A stretch of 49,895 nucleotides of DNA, from contig NZ_MBTA01000006.1 in NCBI RefSeq assembly GCF_003609575.1, positions 1 to 49,895 of the forward strand. The letters are read 5' to 3'. The position numbers were made by a program, and so were the translations under genes. The notes under the pieces were generated by a model, which was given only the letters and a program-made list of their open reading frames with translations, searched no databases and was not told where the DNA came from. Source of the stretch: Pelobium manganitolerans (GTDB taxonomy: Bacteria > Bacteroidota > Bacteroidia > Sphingobacteriales > Sphingobacteriaceae). Below, one piece after another: positions 36,821 to 45,517 of this stretch (positions are counted from its first letter, which is position 1; each line of letters starts with the position of its first letter).

Positions 36821-37513
36821 TTAAAGTTCCGTTTTTTGGATGATGGATTGGATGACCTCATCAAACTCTAAAGACGCATCAGACAGATACTGGAACAGTT
36901 CAGTTTTATCATCCTTGCCGTTGTCGTGGTTCACCAACAAATCCACTAGGCCCATTATTTTTGCCAGGGGCGCACGCACCACGTGCGATTGGATATATGA
37001 AATTTCATTTAAGCGCTCGCTCTGTTTTTCTATCAGTTCAATGTAGCGATGCTGCCGAGCAATTAAAAGTTTTAAGGTGTTTTGGCTTTCTTTTAGGCTT
37101 TGTTCAATCAGCTTGCTTTCGGTAATATCAATACATGCTCCAATCATTTTTACCGGCTCGCCAATGTCGTTTGTTTTTACAAATCCCCAAGATTTTAAAT
37201 GTCTGATTTCTCCACTGGGGCGGATGATGCGCTCCTCAAAATGCACGTCTTTTTGCTGCGCGAGGGCATCGGAAATAATGGATTGTATCCGACTTTTATC
37301 GTCGGGATGCAAACGCTCTAAATATCCCGAAAAAGTAGCTTTGAAATTTTGTTTGTTTAATCCGTAAATGCTGTACAGCACATCGGACCAACGAACGCTG
37401 TCTTTTTTAATGTCCCAAAACCAATTACCGAAATTTGCTAATTTTTGCGCATGTTCTACCAAAAAAAGCTCTTCTTGTAGGTTTTCGATGTTTTTATCTT
37501 CTTGTTTTGACAT
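36821..37513 (-). CDS. PAS domain protein with DHp-like helix pair but no ATPase domain
   Basis: A 230-residue cytoplasmic protein. A PAS_3 fold (about 15-115, NFGNWFWDIKKDSVRWSDVLYSIYGL, then RLHPDDKSRIQ) plus a PAC motif (VKMIGACIDITESK) is followed by a coiled-coil linker and a HisKA-like hairpin with YIQSHVVRAPLAKIMGLVDLL. The His of SHVVRAPL matches the phospho-accepting position of SHxxRxPL kinases. The chain stops right after the second helix (SIIQKTEL), with no HATPase domain, so it cannot phosphorylate itself. It may accept phosphate from, or dimerise with, another kinase. The ATG at 37513 is chosen; one at 37528 adds five residues. Bases 37529-37739 contain no gene I can see. Confidence 0.83.
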   Translation of the reverse strand: MSKQEDKNIENLQEELFLVEHAQKLANFGNWFWDIKKDSVRWSDVLYSIYGLNKQNFKATFSGYLERLHPDDKSRIQSIISDALAQQKDVHFEERIIRPSGEIRHLKSWGFVKTNDIGEPVKMIGACIDITESKLIEQSLKESQNTLKLLIARQHRYIELIEKQSERLNEISYIQSHVVRAPLAKIMGLVDLLVNHDNGKDDKTELFQYLSDASLEFDEVIQSIIQKTEL

Positions 37514-37739
37514 ATCCTTGGATAACAAAATGCAAGATTAAAGTTAAGCTATATGCCGCAGAAATGGTTTGGCAACGTTAATTTTTTTTTGTAGCGGTTT
37601 AAGTGGTGTTTTTGCGCTGTAAGGGTTGCTTTGCCTTTGCCGCTGCTTAGCTTAACATTTTATAATAAGAACGAGGTTTTAAATCCGGCTAGGGCCGATG
37701 AAAGTATTTGGGACGGTGGGTTTCTTACTCGGCTTTTGC

Positions 37740-39299
37740 TTAAAACGGCGGATCATCATCTTCCACGTCCCAGTTTTTTGGTTTTAGGGTAATGCTTTCA
37801 AATTGTGAAGAAGGACTTAGTCCTGCAAACGGATCGGCGCCGCCACCATCTGACGCGCTGATGCCTCCAAAATCTTCCAAATCGGCAAATTTTACATATT
37901 TACCAATGAAACGCAGGTTAACCGAGCCGGTTTCGCCGTTACGGTGTTTGGCAATAATCACTTCGCCCACGCCGGCGGTTGGGTTTCCGTTCTCGTCTTG
38001 GTCTAGGCCGTAATATTCTGGGCGGTATAAAAACAATACCATATCCGCATCCTGCTCAATCGCTCCAGATTCCCTCAAATCCGATAGCATCGGCTTTTTG
38101 GAGCCTCCGGGGCGGTTTTCTACGGCACGGCTCAATTGCGAAAGCGCAATTACCGGAACGTTAAGTTCTTTAGCCACTTGCTTTAAAGCGCGCGAAATGC
38201 TGGAAATTTCTTGCTCGCGGTTACCGCCGCCACCGCCACCTTTTCCGTCAGATTTCCCTTGCATCAGCTGCAGATAATCGATAATAATCATCTGGATATC
38301 GTACTGCGCTTTTAAACGGCGGCATTTTGCCCTAAATTCAAAAACATTCAGTGCTGGGGTATCATCTATAATTAGTGGTGCCTCGCTCAGCTTGCCAATT
38401 TTACTGGTCATTTGTTGCCATTCCCAGTTTTCTAAACTTCCTTTACGGATTTTCTCTTGCTCAATTTCTGCCTCGCCAGAAATTAAACGGTTGGTGAGCT
38501 GTACGGATGACATCTCCAAAGAAAACACCACCACGGCTTTGCCAAATTGCACGGCAGCATTGCGGGCGCAACTTAGTACAAAGGCGGTTTTTCCCATCGC
38601 CGGACGTGCGGCAATGATCACCAAATCTGATTTTTGCCAGCCGTTAGTTACTTTATCCAATGCGGTAAAACCAGAAGGAACGCCGGTTAAAGAACCGTCT
38701 TTGCCACGTAAAGCTTCCAGCTGCTTTAAAGATTCTTTAACGATGTCGTCCATCTTGCGCGAATCGCGGCGGAGGTTGTTTTGGGCAATATCAAACAGGT
38801 TTTTCTCGGCAAAATCCAACAATTCAAACACGTCGCTGGTATCTTCGTACGATTGGTTGATGATGTCGGTAGAGATACGGATCAGCTCGCGCTGGATAAA
38901 TTTTTGGGAGATAATCCTGGCGTGGTACTCAATATTAGCCGCAGAAGCCACGCGGTTGGTGAGTTCGGTAATGTAAAAAGCGCCGCCAATCATTTCCAGC
39001 TCGCCCTCCTGCCTTAATTGTGCCGAAACGGTTAAAATATCTACCGGTGATGATGCGGTAAAAAGTGTTTGTATAGCCTTAAATATTTTTTGGTGGGCGT
39101 CTTTATAAAAGATTTCTGGTTTCAGGATGTCGATAACGGCCGAAAGCGCATCTTTTTCCAGCATCAGGGCGCCTAAAACAGCTTCTTCTAAATCTAAAGC
39201 TTGGGGCGGCAATTTCCCTAAGCCCGAAACCATATTGCTTAATCTGCTTCTTTTGTCTTTAATAAAAGTGCTTTTGCTGTTGTCGACTTCAGAACTCAT
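37740..39299 (-). CDS. dnaB: Replicative DNA helicase DnaB
   Basis: A 519-residue hexameric 5'-3' helicase that unwinds DNA at the replication fork. The N-terminal domain starts LPPQALDLEEAVLGALM. The RecA-like C-terminal domain has the Walker A motif ARPAMGKTAF, Walker B MIIIDYLQLMQG, and VIALSQLSRAVENR with a Gly-rich loop before it. No intein is present. The ATG at 39299 is preferred (MSSEVDNSK); an ATG at 39362 would add 21 unusual residues. Divergent from rlmB across 270 bases that contain DnaA-box-like sites. Confidence 0.96.
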   Translation of the reverse strand: MSSEVDNSKSTFIKDKRSRLSNMVSGLGKLPPQALDLEEAVLGALMLEKDALSAVIDILKPEIFYKDAHQKIFKAIQTLFTASSPVDILTVSAQLRQEGELEMIGGAFYITELTNRVASAANIEYHARIISQKFIQRELIRISTDIINQSYEDTSDVFELLDFAEKNLFDIAQNNLRRDSRKMDDIVKESLKQLEALRGKDGSLTGVPSGFTALDKVTNGWQKSDLVIIAARPAMGKTAFVLSCARNAAVQFGKAVVVFSLEMSSVQLTNRLISGEAEIEQEKIRKGSLENWEWQQMTSKIGKLSEAPLIIDDTPALNVFEFRAKCRRLKAQYDIQMIIIDYLQLMQGKSDGKGGGGGGNREQEISSISRALKQVAKELNVPVIALSQLSRAVENRPGGSKKPMLSDLRESGAIEQDADMVLFLYRPEYYGLDQDENGNPTAGVGEVIIAKHRNGETGSVNLRFIGKYVKFADLEDFGGISASDGGGADPFAGLSPSSQFESITLKPKNWDVEDDDPPF

Positions 39300-39401
39300 A
39301 GCTACAAAAATATACAAAAATTGCCGAGTGGGACGCTTAGTTTTAAACAGCGCAGCGAACAAAAAAATTACAAAAGCCTTGGTGCAAAGTTACACGCCTA
39401 G

Positions 39402-39480
39402 TTATCAACAGCTCATGTGAAAAAGTTGTTGGCATCATCAAAAAATAACGCTTTATATTTTTTTTAGGGCTTGTTGATAA
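39402..39480. other. Pair of DnaA-box-like 9-mers in opposite orientation
   Basis: TTATCAACA at 39402-39410 and its reverse complement TGTTGATAA at 39472-39480 lie in the AT-rich gap between divergent dnaB and rlmB. Each differs by one base from the TTATCCACA consensus. Only two boxes are seen, too few for an origin; they might be regulatory or chance. Confidence 0.25.
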
Positions 39481-39569
39481 AATGAGGCATTGTTAACAAT
39501 TGAGGATGCCTTGTGTAATCGTCAATTATTTTTAACGGTAGCCAAACTATTATTTAACTTGCAGGCTTT

Positions 39570-40340
39570 ATGACAGAGAGAAGATTTAAAGCCGAACCGC
39601 GCGAGGTAAACCAGATGATTTTTGGCATCCGTGCTGTGATAGAGGCTATTAGTTCGGGAAAAGAAATAGAGTCGCTTTTTATACAGCGCGGTTTAACCGG
39701 AGGCCTAATAAGCGAGTTAAAAACTTTATTGCGCCAATACGATGTGCCATCGCAACAGGTGCCGGTAGAAAAGCTGAACCGCATCACCTCTAAAAATCAC
39801 CAAGGCGTAATTGCGTTTATATCGCCCATTACTTATCAAAAAATTGAAGATTTGATTCCAGCGGTTTATGAGCGTGGCGAAACACCATTGATTTTATTGC
39901 TGGATGGCGTCACCGATGTACGCAATTTTGGCGCTATTGTGCGTACTGCCGAATGTAGCGGTGTGCATGCTATTGTAGTGCCCAAAAAAGGAGCTGCACA
40001 AATTAATCCGGATGCGGTTAAAACCTCTGCCGGCGCGTTATATAAAGTGCCTATTTGTCGCCACGATAGCTTATTGCAGGTTTTGCGTTTTTTAAAAGAT
40101 TCGGGTTTGCAAATTGTGGGCTGCACCGAAAAAACCGACGATTTAATTTACAAGCCCGATTTTACCGCGCCCAGTGCAATCATTATGGGCGCCGAAGATG
40201 TAGGAATTAGCTTTGAACTGATGCGTAATGCTGATTATTTGACCAAAATTCCGATGGCGGGCGAAATTGCTTCTCTAAACGTTTCCGTTTCTGCGGGGAT
40301 TGTACTTTATGAAGCTGTGAGGCAGAGGTTGGCTAATTAG
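39570..40340 (+). CDS. rlmB: TrmH/SpoU-family 23S rRNA 2'-O-methyltransferase (RlmB-like)
   Basis: A 256-residue SPOUT methyltransferase that puts a 2'-O-methyl group on a guanosine of 23S rRNA (G2251 in E. coli). An N-terminal substrate-binding domain (about 10-85) with the typical MIFGIRAVIEAI start is followed by the knotted SPOUT domain: NFGAIVRTAECSG, IIMGAEDVGIS and IPMAGEIASLNVSVSAGI, the three family motifs. The specific rRNA site is by homology pattern only. Divergent from dnaB. Confidence 0.92.
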   Translation: MTERRFKAEPREVNQMIFGIRAVIEAISSGKEIESLFIQRGLTGGLISELKTLLRQYDVPSQQVPVEKLNRITSKNHQGVIAFISPITYQKIEDLIPAVYERGETPLILLLDGVTDVRNFGAIVRTAECSGVHAIVVPKKGAAQINPDAVKTSAGALYKVPICRHDSLLQVLRFLKDSGLQIVGCTEKTDDLIYKPDFTAPSAIIMGAEDVGISFELMRNADYLTKIPMAGEIASLNVSVSAGIVLYEAVRQRLAN

Positions 40341-40344
40341 TAAG

Positions 40345-40479
40345 GAGTTCATTAGGAGGGAGTTCATTGGTTCATTAGTAAGGGAGTTCATTAGGAGTAA
40401 GGAGTTCATTATTAGAAGGATTCAATCATTCACAATTAAATCCGAGCTATCATTCAAAATTCAATCATTCACAATTAAA
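40345..40479. repeat. GGAGTTCATTA-type irregular repeats plus a 21-bp duplication
   Basis: At least five GAGTTCATTA/GGTTCATTA units are spaced irregularly from 40345 to 40411, then ATTCAATCATTCACAATTAAA occurs twice (40420-40440 and 40459-40479, 39-bp period). The block fills the 141-base gap before the pseudouridine synthase start at 40482. The same TTCATT family recurs in inverted orientation near 44575. Confidence 0.8.
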
Positions 40480-40481
40480 CC

Positions 40482-41195
40482 ATGCAAGCAGATCCAGATT
40501 TTTATAGGGTAACCGATAAAGACATTCTTTACGAGGATAACCATCTTATTGCAGTTTATAAAAAAGCAGGATGGATTGTGCAGGTGGACGACACCAACGA
40601 CCCATCTTTGGATGAAATGGTAAAAACCTACATCGCCGAAAAATACCATAAACCCAACGGTGCTTTCTTAGGTGTGGTGCACCGCCTGGATCGCCCCGTG
40701 AGCGGGGTTATTTTGTTTGCAAAAACATCTAAAGCGCTGGATCGTATCAACAAAATGTTTAAAGAACGCCAAATGCACAAAACCTATTGGGCGGTGGTTA
40801 GGCAGAAACCTAGCAAGATGGAAGGAAAGCTGTTGCATTGGTTGGTTAAAAACCCGAAGAAAAATATTACCACGGCTTATCATACAGAGGTTAAAGGAGG
40901 CCAAAGTGCCGAACTCAACTTTAAGGTATTGGGCAATTTAGAAGGCTACTATTTAATTGAGGTTGACCCGATAACCGGCAGACCACACCAAATTAGAGTA
41001 CAGCTTTCCACTTTGGGCAGCCCCATAGTTGGCGATAACAAGTACGGATATCCGCGCGGAAGCCGTAAAAAATCTATTTGTTTACACGCCAGAAAGCTGG
41101 AGTTTATTCACCCGGTAAAGCAAGAACCGGTGAGCATTTATGCGCCCCTGCCAAAAGATGGTTTTTGGGAAAAGTTTGAGGTTTTTGAGCGGTAA
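40482..41195 (+). CDS. RluA-family RNA pseudouridine synthase
   Basis: A 237-residue enzyme converting uridine to pseudouridine in RNA. The catalytic aspartate is in VVHRLDRPVSGVILFAK, the RluA signature. It begins with YEDNHLIAVYKKAGWIVQVD, and the later motif ITGRPHQIRVQLSTLGSPIVGD is also conserved. There is no S4 domain, so the length matches compact RluA relatives. The target (rRNA or tRNA) cannot be named. A long bidirectional terminator follows. Confidence 0.93.
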   Translation: MQADPDFYRVTDKDILYEDNHLIAVYKKAGWIVQVDDTNDPSLDEMVKTYIAEKYHKPNGAFLGVVHRLDRPVSGVILFAKTSKALDRINKMFKERQMHKTYWAVVRQKPSKMEGKLLHWLVKNPKKNITTAYHTEVKGGQSAELNFKVLGNLEGYYLIEVDPITGRPHQIRVQLSTLGSPIVGDNKYGYPRGSRKKSICLHARKLEFIHPVKQEPVSIYAPLPKDGFWEKFEVFER

Positions 41196-41234
41196 AAGCG
41201 CTTAAAAGGATAGCGCTTAGCTAAAATGCAGATG

Positions 41235-41267
41235 AACTTACGAAGTCTTGGAGGCTTCGTAAGTTTT
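41235..41267. terminator. Bidirectional terminator
   Basis: An 11-bp perfect inverted repeat (AACTTACGAAG at 41235-41245, partner 41255-41265) followed by a T-tract lies between the convergent pseudouridine synthase and sensor kinase genes. Confidence 0.88.
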
Positions 41268-41271
41268 TAAC

Positions 41272-43242
41272 CTAAGCCGGCAAATAAAAATTCAACAAGG
41301 TGCCTTTTCCGGGCTGGCTATCTATTTCCAGCGTGCCGTTTAAAGAAGCAACGCGGTTGTACATGTTTTTAAATCCGATGCCTTGGCTTTTTTTCAGCTG
41401 CGAGGGGTCAAAACCAATTCCGTTGTCTTCAATAGAAAGGCTTATCCCATCTTCGTCGCGATTAATTTGGATAGAAAGCTTACTGGCTTTGGCATATTTA
41501 ATCACATTGTTTGTAGCTTCTTGTATTACCCTATAAATTACCGTTTCTACGTTTTCGTTTAGTTTTTCTTGCAGGCCGTTAATGTCTAAAGTTATTTTTA
41601 GCGTTTGCTGATTGATTTTGTTCACAAACTCGCGCACGGCGGCGGCCAAGCCCGATTTTAACAAGGCATTTGGGATCATCTGGTGCGAGATAGCACGCAT
41701 TTCGTCGTAACTTTCGCTCAATAGCGCAACCGAGCGTTCGGCAAGTGCGCTTTGTTGCGGATCTTTCAAATCGGCTTTGGCAATCAGGCCGTTTAGGTTC
41801 ATCAGCGCGGCAGAGAGGGTTTGCCCCACGCCATCGTGCAAATCTTCTGCAATGCGTCGCCTTTCGCGTTCTTCGGCATCAAAAACTTCTTTAACACGCA
41901 GTTCTTGCTGACGGTTTTTTTCGGCATTTAGCTCCATTTGTGCTTGCGCCCGCCGTTTTTTAATCATCAAATAAGCGGTAAAAATGCTAAAGCCGATGAG
42001 TACAATGGCGGCATAAAGCAGAATGTTTTTCTCTTTAATCTCCAACTGCTGGATAGTGGATTGCTGGTCCAGTTCGGTAATGCGCCGGTCTTTTTTCTCT
42101 GTTTCAAAAACCACGTTAAATTGGCTCATCTGCTTGTTTTTTTCGATGGTGAAAAGCGAATCTTTTAAATCGCTGTAAAGCTGGAAGTTTTGAAGCGCTA
42201 ACTTTGTGTTGCCTATGTATTGATAAAGCGTAGCTAACTGTCGCCTGGCTTTCATTATTTCGGGCAGAGATTTGCATTCCTCTGCATTGTTTAATGCTTC
42301 TTTGGCATAAAGCAAAGCCTGACTGATATTTTGTGTGCCGTAATTTTCCGACAAGCCATTTTGTACAAAGGAAAGTTCCTTTTTATTATTGAATAGCTGA
42401 TGCCCTTTTGCCGCCAGTTTTAGATAATGGTTAGATGAAGCTAAATCGTTTTTTTTTGCATAAGCTATGCCCAAATTGGCACGCACTACCGGCAAAAAAT
42501 TCTCGATTTTTAACGCTTTAAATTTCTTCTCGGCCAATTTTGAATAAAAAATGGAACTGTCGGGCTGGTTAATTTCTAAAAAGAAAGAGCCTAAGTTGGC
42601 TTCGCTGGCGCCAACCTCAAAAGTTTTGTTTAGGTTTTTGTAAATCTGGTAAGCTTCGCGATAGTATTTAAGCACATTATCATATTGTTTTTGTGCTTTT
42701 AACACAATACCAAGGTTAAGGTTAATTTGTGCTAAACTCTCTGGGTTGCCAACTTTTTTGTAAATGGCGTAAGCTTCTTTGTATAAATCAACCGCTTTAA
42801 TGTAGTTACCTTGCTGGTCATAAATTCCACCTAAGTTATTTAGGCTGTTGGCAATGCCCATTTGGTCCTTTAGCTTGCGCTTTAGCGCTAAAGCTTGCTG
42901 ATTGTAGTTGATTGCTTCTTCAAACTTGCTTTCGGCGCCATAAACAATGGCCAAATTGTGGTAGGCGGTAGATAGCACCGCATCGTTTTTTTGTGCTTTT
43001 GCTTTTTTGGCAGCCAGCAAACCATAACTTTTTGCACTATCGGGGTGGCTATATTTGTAATTCCAGCAAAGCTCGGCCAAAATAGTGGCTTCATTTTTTG
43101 GCTTTGTGCGCAATAAGTTTTTTAAGCTGTCTGTATCCGCATCAGCGAAAGCGGCAAAATTAAAAAGCAAAGCAAGGGCAGTGGCTAAAAGCCTAGGAGC
43201 ATTTTTTTTGCCCTGATGGCGAGAAAATGAGAGCGGTAACAA
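41272..43242 (-). CDS. TPR-containing sensor histidine kinase (NarL/HisKA_3 type)
   Basis: A 656-residue sensor kinase. The signal peptide ends near AAFADAD, then about eight TPR units cover residues 40-375 in the periplasm (ANSLNNLGGIYDQQGNYIKAVDLYKEA). One membrane helix is at about 395-415 (ILLYAAIVLIGFSIFTAYLMI). The HisKA_3 domain carries the phospho-accepting His in RRRIAEDLHDGVGQTLSAALM, and the HATPase domain has VIQEATNNVIKYAKA and DNGIGFDP...GIGFKNM. It should phosphorylate a LuxR/NarL-type regulator, but none is encoded in this window, making it an orphan kinase here. Signal unknown. Confidence 0.94.
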   Translation of the reverse strand: MLPLSFSRHQGKKNAPRLLATALALLFNFAAFADADTDSLKNLLRTKPKNEATILAELCWNYKYSHPDSAKSYGLLAAKKAKAQKNDAVLSTAYHNLAIVYGAESKFEEAINYNQQALALKRKLKDQMGIANSLNNLGGIYDQQGNYIKAVDLYKEAYAIYKKVGNPESLAQINLNLGIVLKAQKQYDNVLKYYREAYQIYKNLNKTFEVGASEANLGSFFLEINQPDSSIFYSKLAEKKFKALKIENFLPVVRANLGIAYAKKNDLASSNHYLKLAAKGHQLFNNKKELSFVQNGLSENYGTQNISQALLYAKEALNNAEECKSLPEIMKARRQLATLYQYIGNTKLALQNFQLYSDLKDSLFTIEKNKQMSQFNVVFETEKKDRRITELDQQSTIQQLEIKEKNILLYAAIVLIGFSIFTAYLMIKKRRAQAQMELNAEKNRQQELRVKEVFDAEERERRRIAEDLHDGVGQTLSAALMNLNGLIAKADLKDPQQSALAERSVALLSESYDEMRAISHQMIPNALLKSGLAAAVREFVNKINQQTLKITLDINGLQEKLNENVETVIYRVIQEATNNVIKYAKASKLSIQINRDEDGISLSIEDNGIGFDPSQLKKSQGIGFKNMYNRVASLNGTLEIDSQPGKGTLLNFYLPA

Positions 43243-43336
43243 TCTTTTAATAAGCGTTTTATTTAGCTTTTAAAGATAAAATGTTAGCGCATAAATCACC
43301 ACTTTATTTTTACGTTTTTTAAATCTCGTTTTTTGG

Positions 43337-43369
43337 CAAAAAAAATAGGGCAGTTGGTTAAGCTGCCCT
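43337..43369 (-). terminator. Intrinsic terminator after the small barrel gene
   Basis: AGGGCAG/CTGCCCT stem (43347-43353 with 43363-43369) with a 9-base loop; on the minus strand it is followed by A then eight T residues. Confidence 0.85.
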
Positions 43370-43394
43370 GTTTATAAGGTTAATGATTAATTTT

Positions 43395-44060
43395 TTAAAA
43401 TGCGTAACCAACGGTGAAAGACCATACACGGTTGTTGATTTCGTTGTTGGTGTTGCTATCGCTAGTTGGAGCTAAGTTAGTAAGTCCGAAACCGTAACCG
43501 GCGCCAAAGTTGAAACCACTGCTAAGTTGGTAACCTGCCAACACGTTGAAACCGAAGTCTAAAGCTTTAATGTCGTCATTGTCGCTGTTTCCAAACTTCA
43601 AATCATCTTCGTTTGTGACTCCTAAAATTGTAGATTTTCTTTGTCCTGAAACATTAAACCCTGCATACGGACCACCGCCCAAGTAAATATGGCCTGGACC
43701 CGCTGGTAAGTTCACTAAAAGGTTTACTGGGACTTCGATGGATAAGATGTTGTCTTCGATTTTGTTGTTGTCGTCGTCATCGGAGAGTTTTGCGCCTTTC
43801 CCTTGTAGCGATATTCCGGGTTGTACCGAAAAATAAGTGGATACTGGAATGTCTGCATAGCCTGTTAAATTAAAGTTTGTAGTTGTTTTTGTGTCGTATG
43901 ATGTGTTAGCATCATCATCAACGAATTTGTACTTTGGTAAGTTTACCCCTGCTTTTAAACCAAAGCGAGTTGTTCCGGTGTTGCTGGATGGGGTTGTAGT
44001 TTGTGCGAAGGTAGCGCCTCCAAATACTAGGGCTGCTGCTACTAAGAATAATCGTTTCAT
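43395..44060 (-). CDS. Small outer-membrane beta-barrel protein (PorT/OmpW-like fold)
   Basis: A 221-residue exported protein with a signal peptide MKRLFLVAAALVFGGATFAQ. The ATG at 44060 is chosen for that reason; an upstream in-frame ATG would precede the signal. The mature part has alternating strands (RFGLKAGVNLPKYKF, VQPGISLQGKGAKL, GYGFGLTNL) and ends WSFTVGYAF, a terminal aromatic typical of outer-membrane barrels with about 8 strands. This is the outer-membrane-protein beta-barrel (PF13568-like) group found in dozens per Bacteroidota genome; individual functions are rarely known. It has its own terminator and no operon partner. Confidence 0.85.
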   Translation of the reverse strand: MKRLFLVAAALVFGGATFAQTTTPSSNTGTTRFGLKAGVNLPKYKFVDDDANTSYDTKTTTNFNLTGYADIPVSTYFSVQPGISLQGKGAKLSDDDDNNKIEDNILSIEVPVNLLVNLPAGPGHIYLGGGPYAGFNVSGQRKSTILGVTNEDDLKFGNSDNDDIKALDFGFNVLAGYQLSSGFNFGAGYGFGLTNLAPTSDSNTNNEINNRVWSFTVGYAF

Positions 44061-44240
44061 AATCAATTTTAATTGTTTGCACACCCTAATCCAATGAACA
44101 GACCAAAATACAGTTTGCTTTGCCCGATGTTAAATAAGTACTTGTAAAGTAGCGGTTTAAAGAGTCTTCTTAAGGCTGTTCCCGGACGTCTGTTTTTGCA
44201 GAAAATGTAGTTTTAGCCATACAAAATCCATTGCAGTGGC

Positions 44241-44450
44241 TTATTTTTCTTCTTCTTTCTTTAAAAGCGAGCCTACAAACGCTCTTCCTTCCGGGGTAAT
44301 CACCGCAGTAAGTTTATCTTCGTCCCAATTTATTCTGATGTAGCCCATACGTTCCAGCTCTTCATACTCGGCCTGCATACCACCTAGTATAGATGAATGC
44401 TGTTGGTGTCCGATGGTTTTCATGATTGATTCTAATTCTGCCCTTTCCAT
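44241..44450 (-). CDS. Small hypothetical protein, winged-helix-like
   Basis: A 69-residue soluble protein I do not recognise. It has an N-terminal helix (ERAELESIMKTIG), a second helix (GGMQAEYEELERMGYI) and a two-stranded ending (RINWDEDKLTAVITPEGRAFV) followed by a Lys/Glu tail. The pattern of helix, EELERMGYI and a short wing-like hairpin then TPEGRAF resembles the C-terminal part of a winged helix, as in small MarR-like fragments. No partner gene is nearby. It is a complete reading frame with a good ATG. Confidence 0.6.
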   Translation of the reverse strand: MERAELESIMKTIGHQQHSSILGGMQAEYEELERMGYIRINWDEDKLTAVITPEGRAFVGSLLKKEEEK

Positions 44451-44499
44451 AATATTTGTTTTTTAGTGAATAATGGATGTCATAGGGCAAATTTTGAGC

Positions 44500-44620
44500 C
44501 GAAGGGGGAGTTGGTTCGGGATTAGTTTGTTAGGTGGTTCGGTGTTAGTTGGTTAGTCTGGAGCCTAATAAACTCATGTTACCAATGAACCAATGAACTC
44601 ATTTTACTAATGAAGCTTCT
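44500..44620. repeat. Low-complexity GGTTAGTT/TTCATTA repeats
   Basis: The left half carries irregular TTAGTTGGTTAG-like units on the plus strand; the right half (about 44570-44613) carries CCAATGAACCAATGAACTCA and ACTAATGAA, the reverse complement of the TTCATT units found at 40345. It fills the gap between two small minus-strand genes. Confidence 0.65.
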
Positions 44621-44621
44621 A

Positions 44622-44969
44622 CTAATCGTTTTTTACCAGCAGATAATAATCGTTTTCTATGGGGAGGTAGCCGTATTCGTAACAGAAGATGTAGATGGAG
44701 CCTTTGTTGGTTTGGTAGCGATGAGTGTGGTAATTAAAATTGAAGCCGACTTCTTCCAGGCGCTGTTTAGCTACGGTAGTTTTGCCTTCGGGATTTAGCG
44801 CGATTAAAATTTTACGGTTTTTGTGCAGGATGCCGTTGATGCGTTTTACCTCTTTGCTTTCATCGGCTTTAATTCTGTTGTTGTAATTACTCCGGCATTG
44901 GTCGTCGCAAAACTTCTTATCAGCTCTGCCTTTTAAAGCTGAGCCGCAATCCAGACAATTTTTTTCCAT
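44622..44969 (-). CDS. Small zinc-ribbon protein, unknown function
   Basis: A 115-residue protein with an N-terminal treble zinc motif CLDCGSALKGRADKKFCDDQC (four Cys as C-x2-C and C-x3-C), resembling the short zinc ribbons of DUF2116-type proteins. After a basic helical stretch (RSNYNNRIKADESKEVKRING) a folded C-terminal part (GFNFNYHTHRYQTNKGSIYIFCYEYGYLPI) is rich in aromatics. Homologues of this layout are common in Bacteroidota and usually called hypothetical. The zinc ribbon suggests binding to nucleic acid or a protein. No operon link is clear. Confidence 0.75.
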   Translation of the reverse strand: MEKNCLDCGSALKGRADKKFCDDQCRSNYNNRIKADESKEVKRINGILHKNRKILIALNPEGKTTVAKQRLEEVGFNFNYHTHRYQTNKGSIYIFCYEYGYLPIENDYYLLVKND

Positions 44970-45025
44970 AGCGTAAGTCCTTAGGTTAAAGGTTTATGCT
45001 AAATTAACAAAATCGGAACTCAATT

Positions 45026-45394
45026 TTAAGCTGGCTTGCGCAAAATCTTATCCATGGCTTTTCCTTTGGCCAGTTCATCCACCAGCTTGTCTAAATAACG
45101 CACTTGACGCGTCAGTTCGTTTTCAATTTCTTCAATCTTATATCCACAAATTGTTCCTTTAATTAAGGAGGCGTTGGGGTTTAAGCGTGCATGGGCAAAA
45201 AACTCCTGATAGTTAGTGCCGCGCGCTACTAATTTTGCGGTTTCGGCAGCGGTGTAGCCCGTTAGCCACTCAATCACCTCGTCAAGCTCTGCCTGCGTAC
45301 GGCCTTTGCGTTGTACCTTAGCCAATAATGCGGGATAAACCGAGCTGAAAGAGAGTTTGGCCACGCGCTGGTTATGTTCTTCTGTAACTTGCAT
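45026..45394 (-). CDS. DUF2200 family protein
   Basis: A 122-residue soluble protein matching the DUF2200 pattern: HNQRVAKLSFSSVYPALLAKVQRKGRT at the start, a TQAELDEVIEWLTGY segment, and NPNASLIKGTICGYKIEEIE in the middle. These proteins are small, single-domain and widely spread; their reaction is unknown. A C-terminal basic stretch (AKGKAMDKILRKPA) closes it. It stands alone between two other small minus-strand genes. Confidence 0.82.
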   Translation of the reverse strand: MQVTEEHNQRVAKLSFSSVYPALLAKVQRKGRTQAELDEVIEWLTGYTAAETAKLVARGTNYQEFFAHARLNPNASLIKGTICGYKIEEIENELTRQVRYLDKLVDELAKGKAMDKILRKPA

Positions 45395-45517
45395 TTTTTA
45401 GTGTTAGTATAGTTTTTAAGTTCAATTCCGGGAACTGGTTTTCGTTAAAGTCTTGCAATATAAGGCAATAGGAAGAGTTAGATTTTTGTTTTTATTCTCA
45501 AACGCCTTGCTTTCTTA

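Noticed and set aside
38392-38976. 194-residue plus-strand frame opposite dnaB
   Set aside because: Antisense to a conserved helicase gene with no recognisable features.
39300-39569. Chromosomal replication origin at dnaB/rlmB
   Set aside because: Only two imperfect DnaA boxes, no dnaA gene and no clear unwinding element with repeats.
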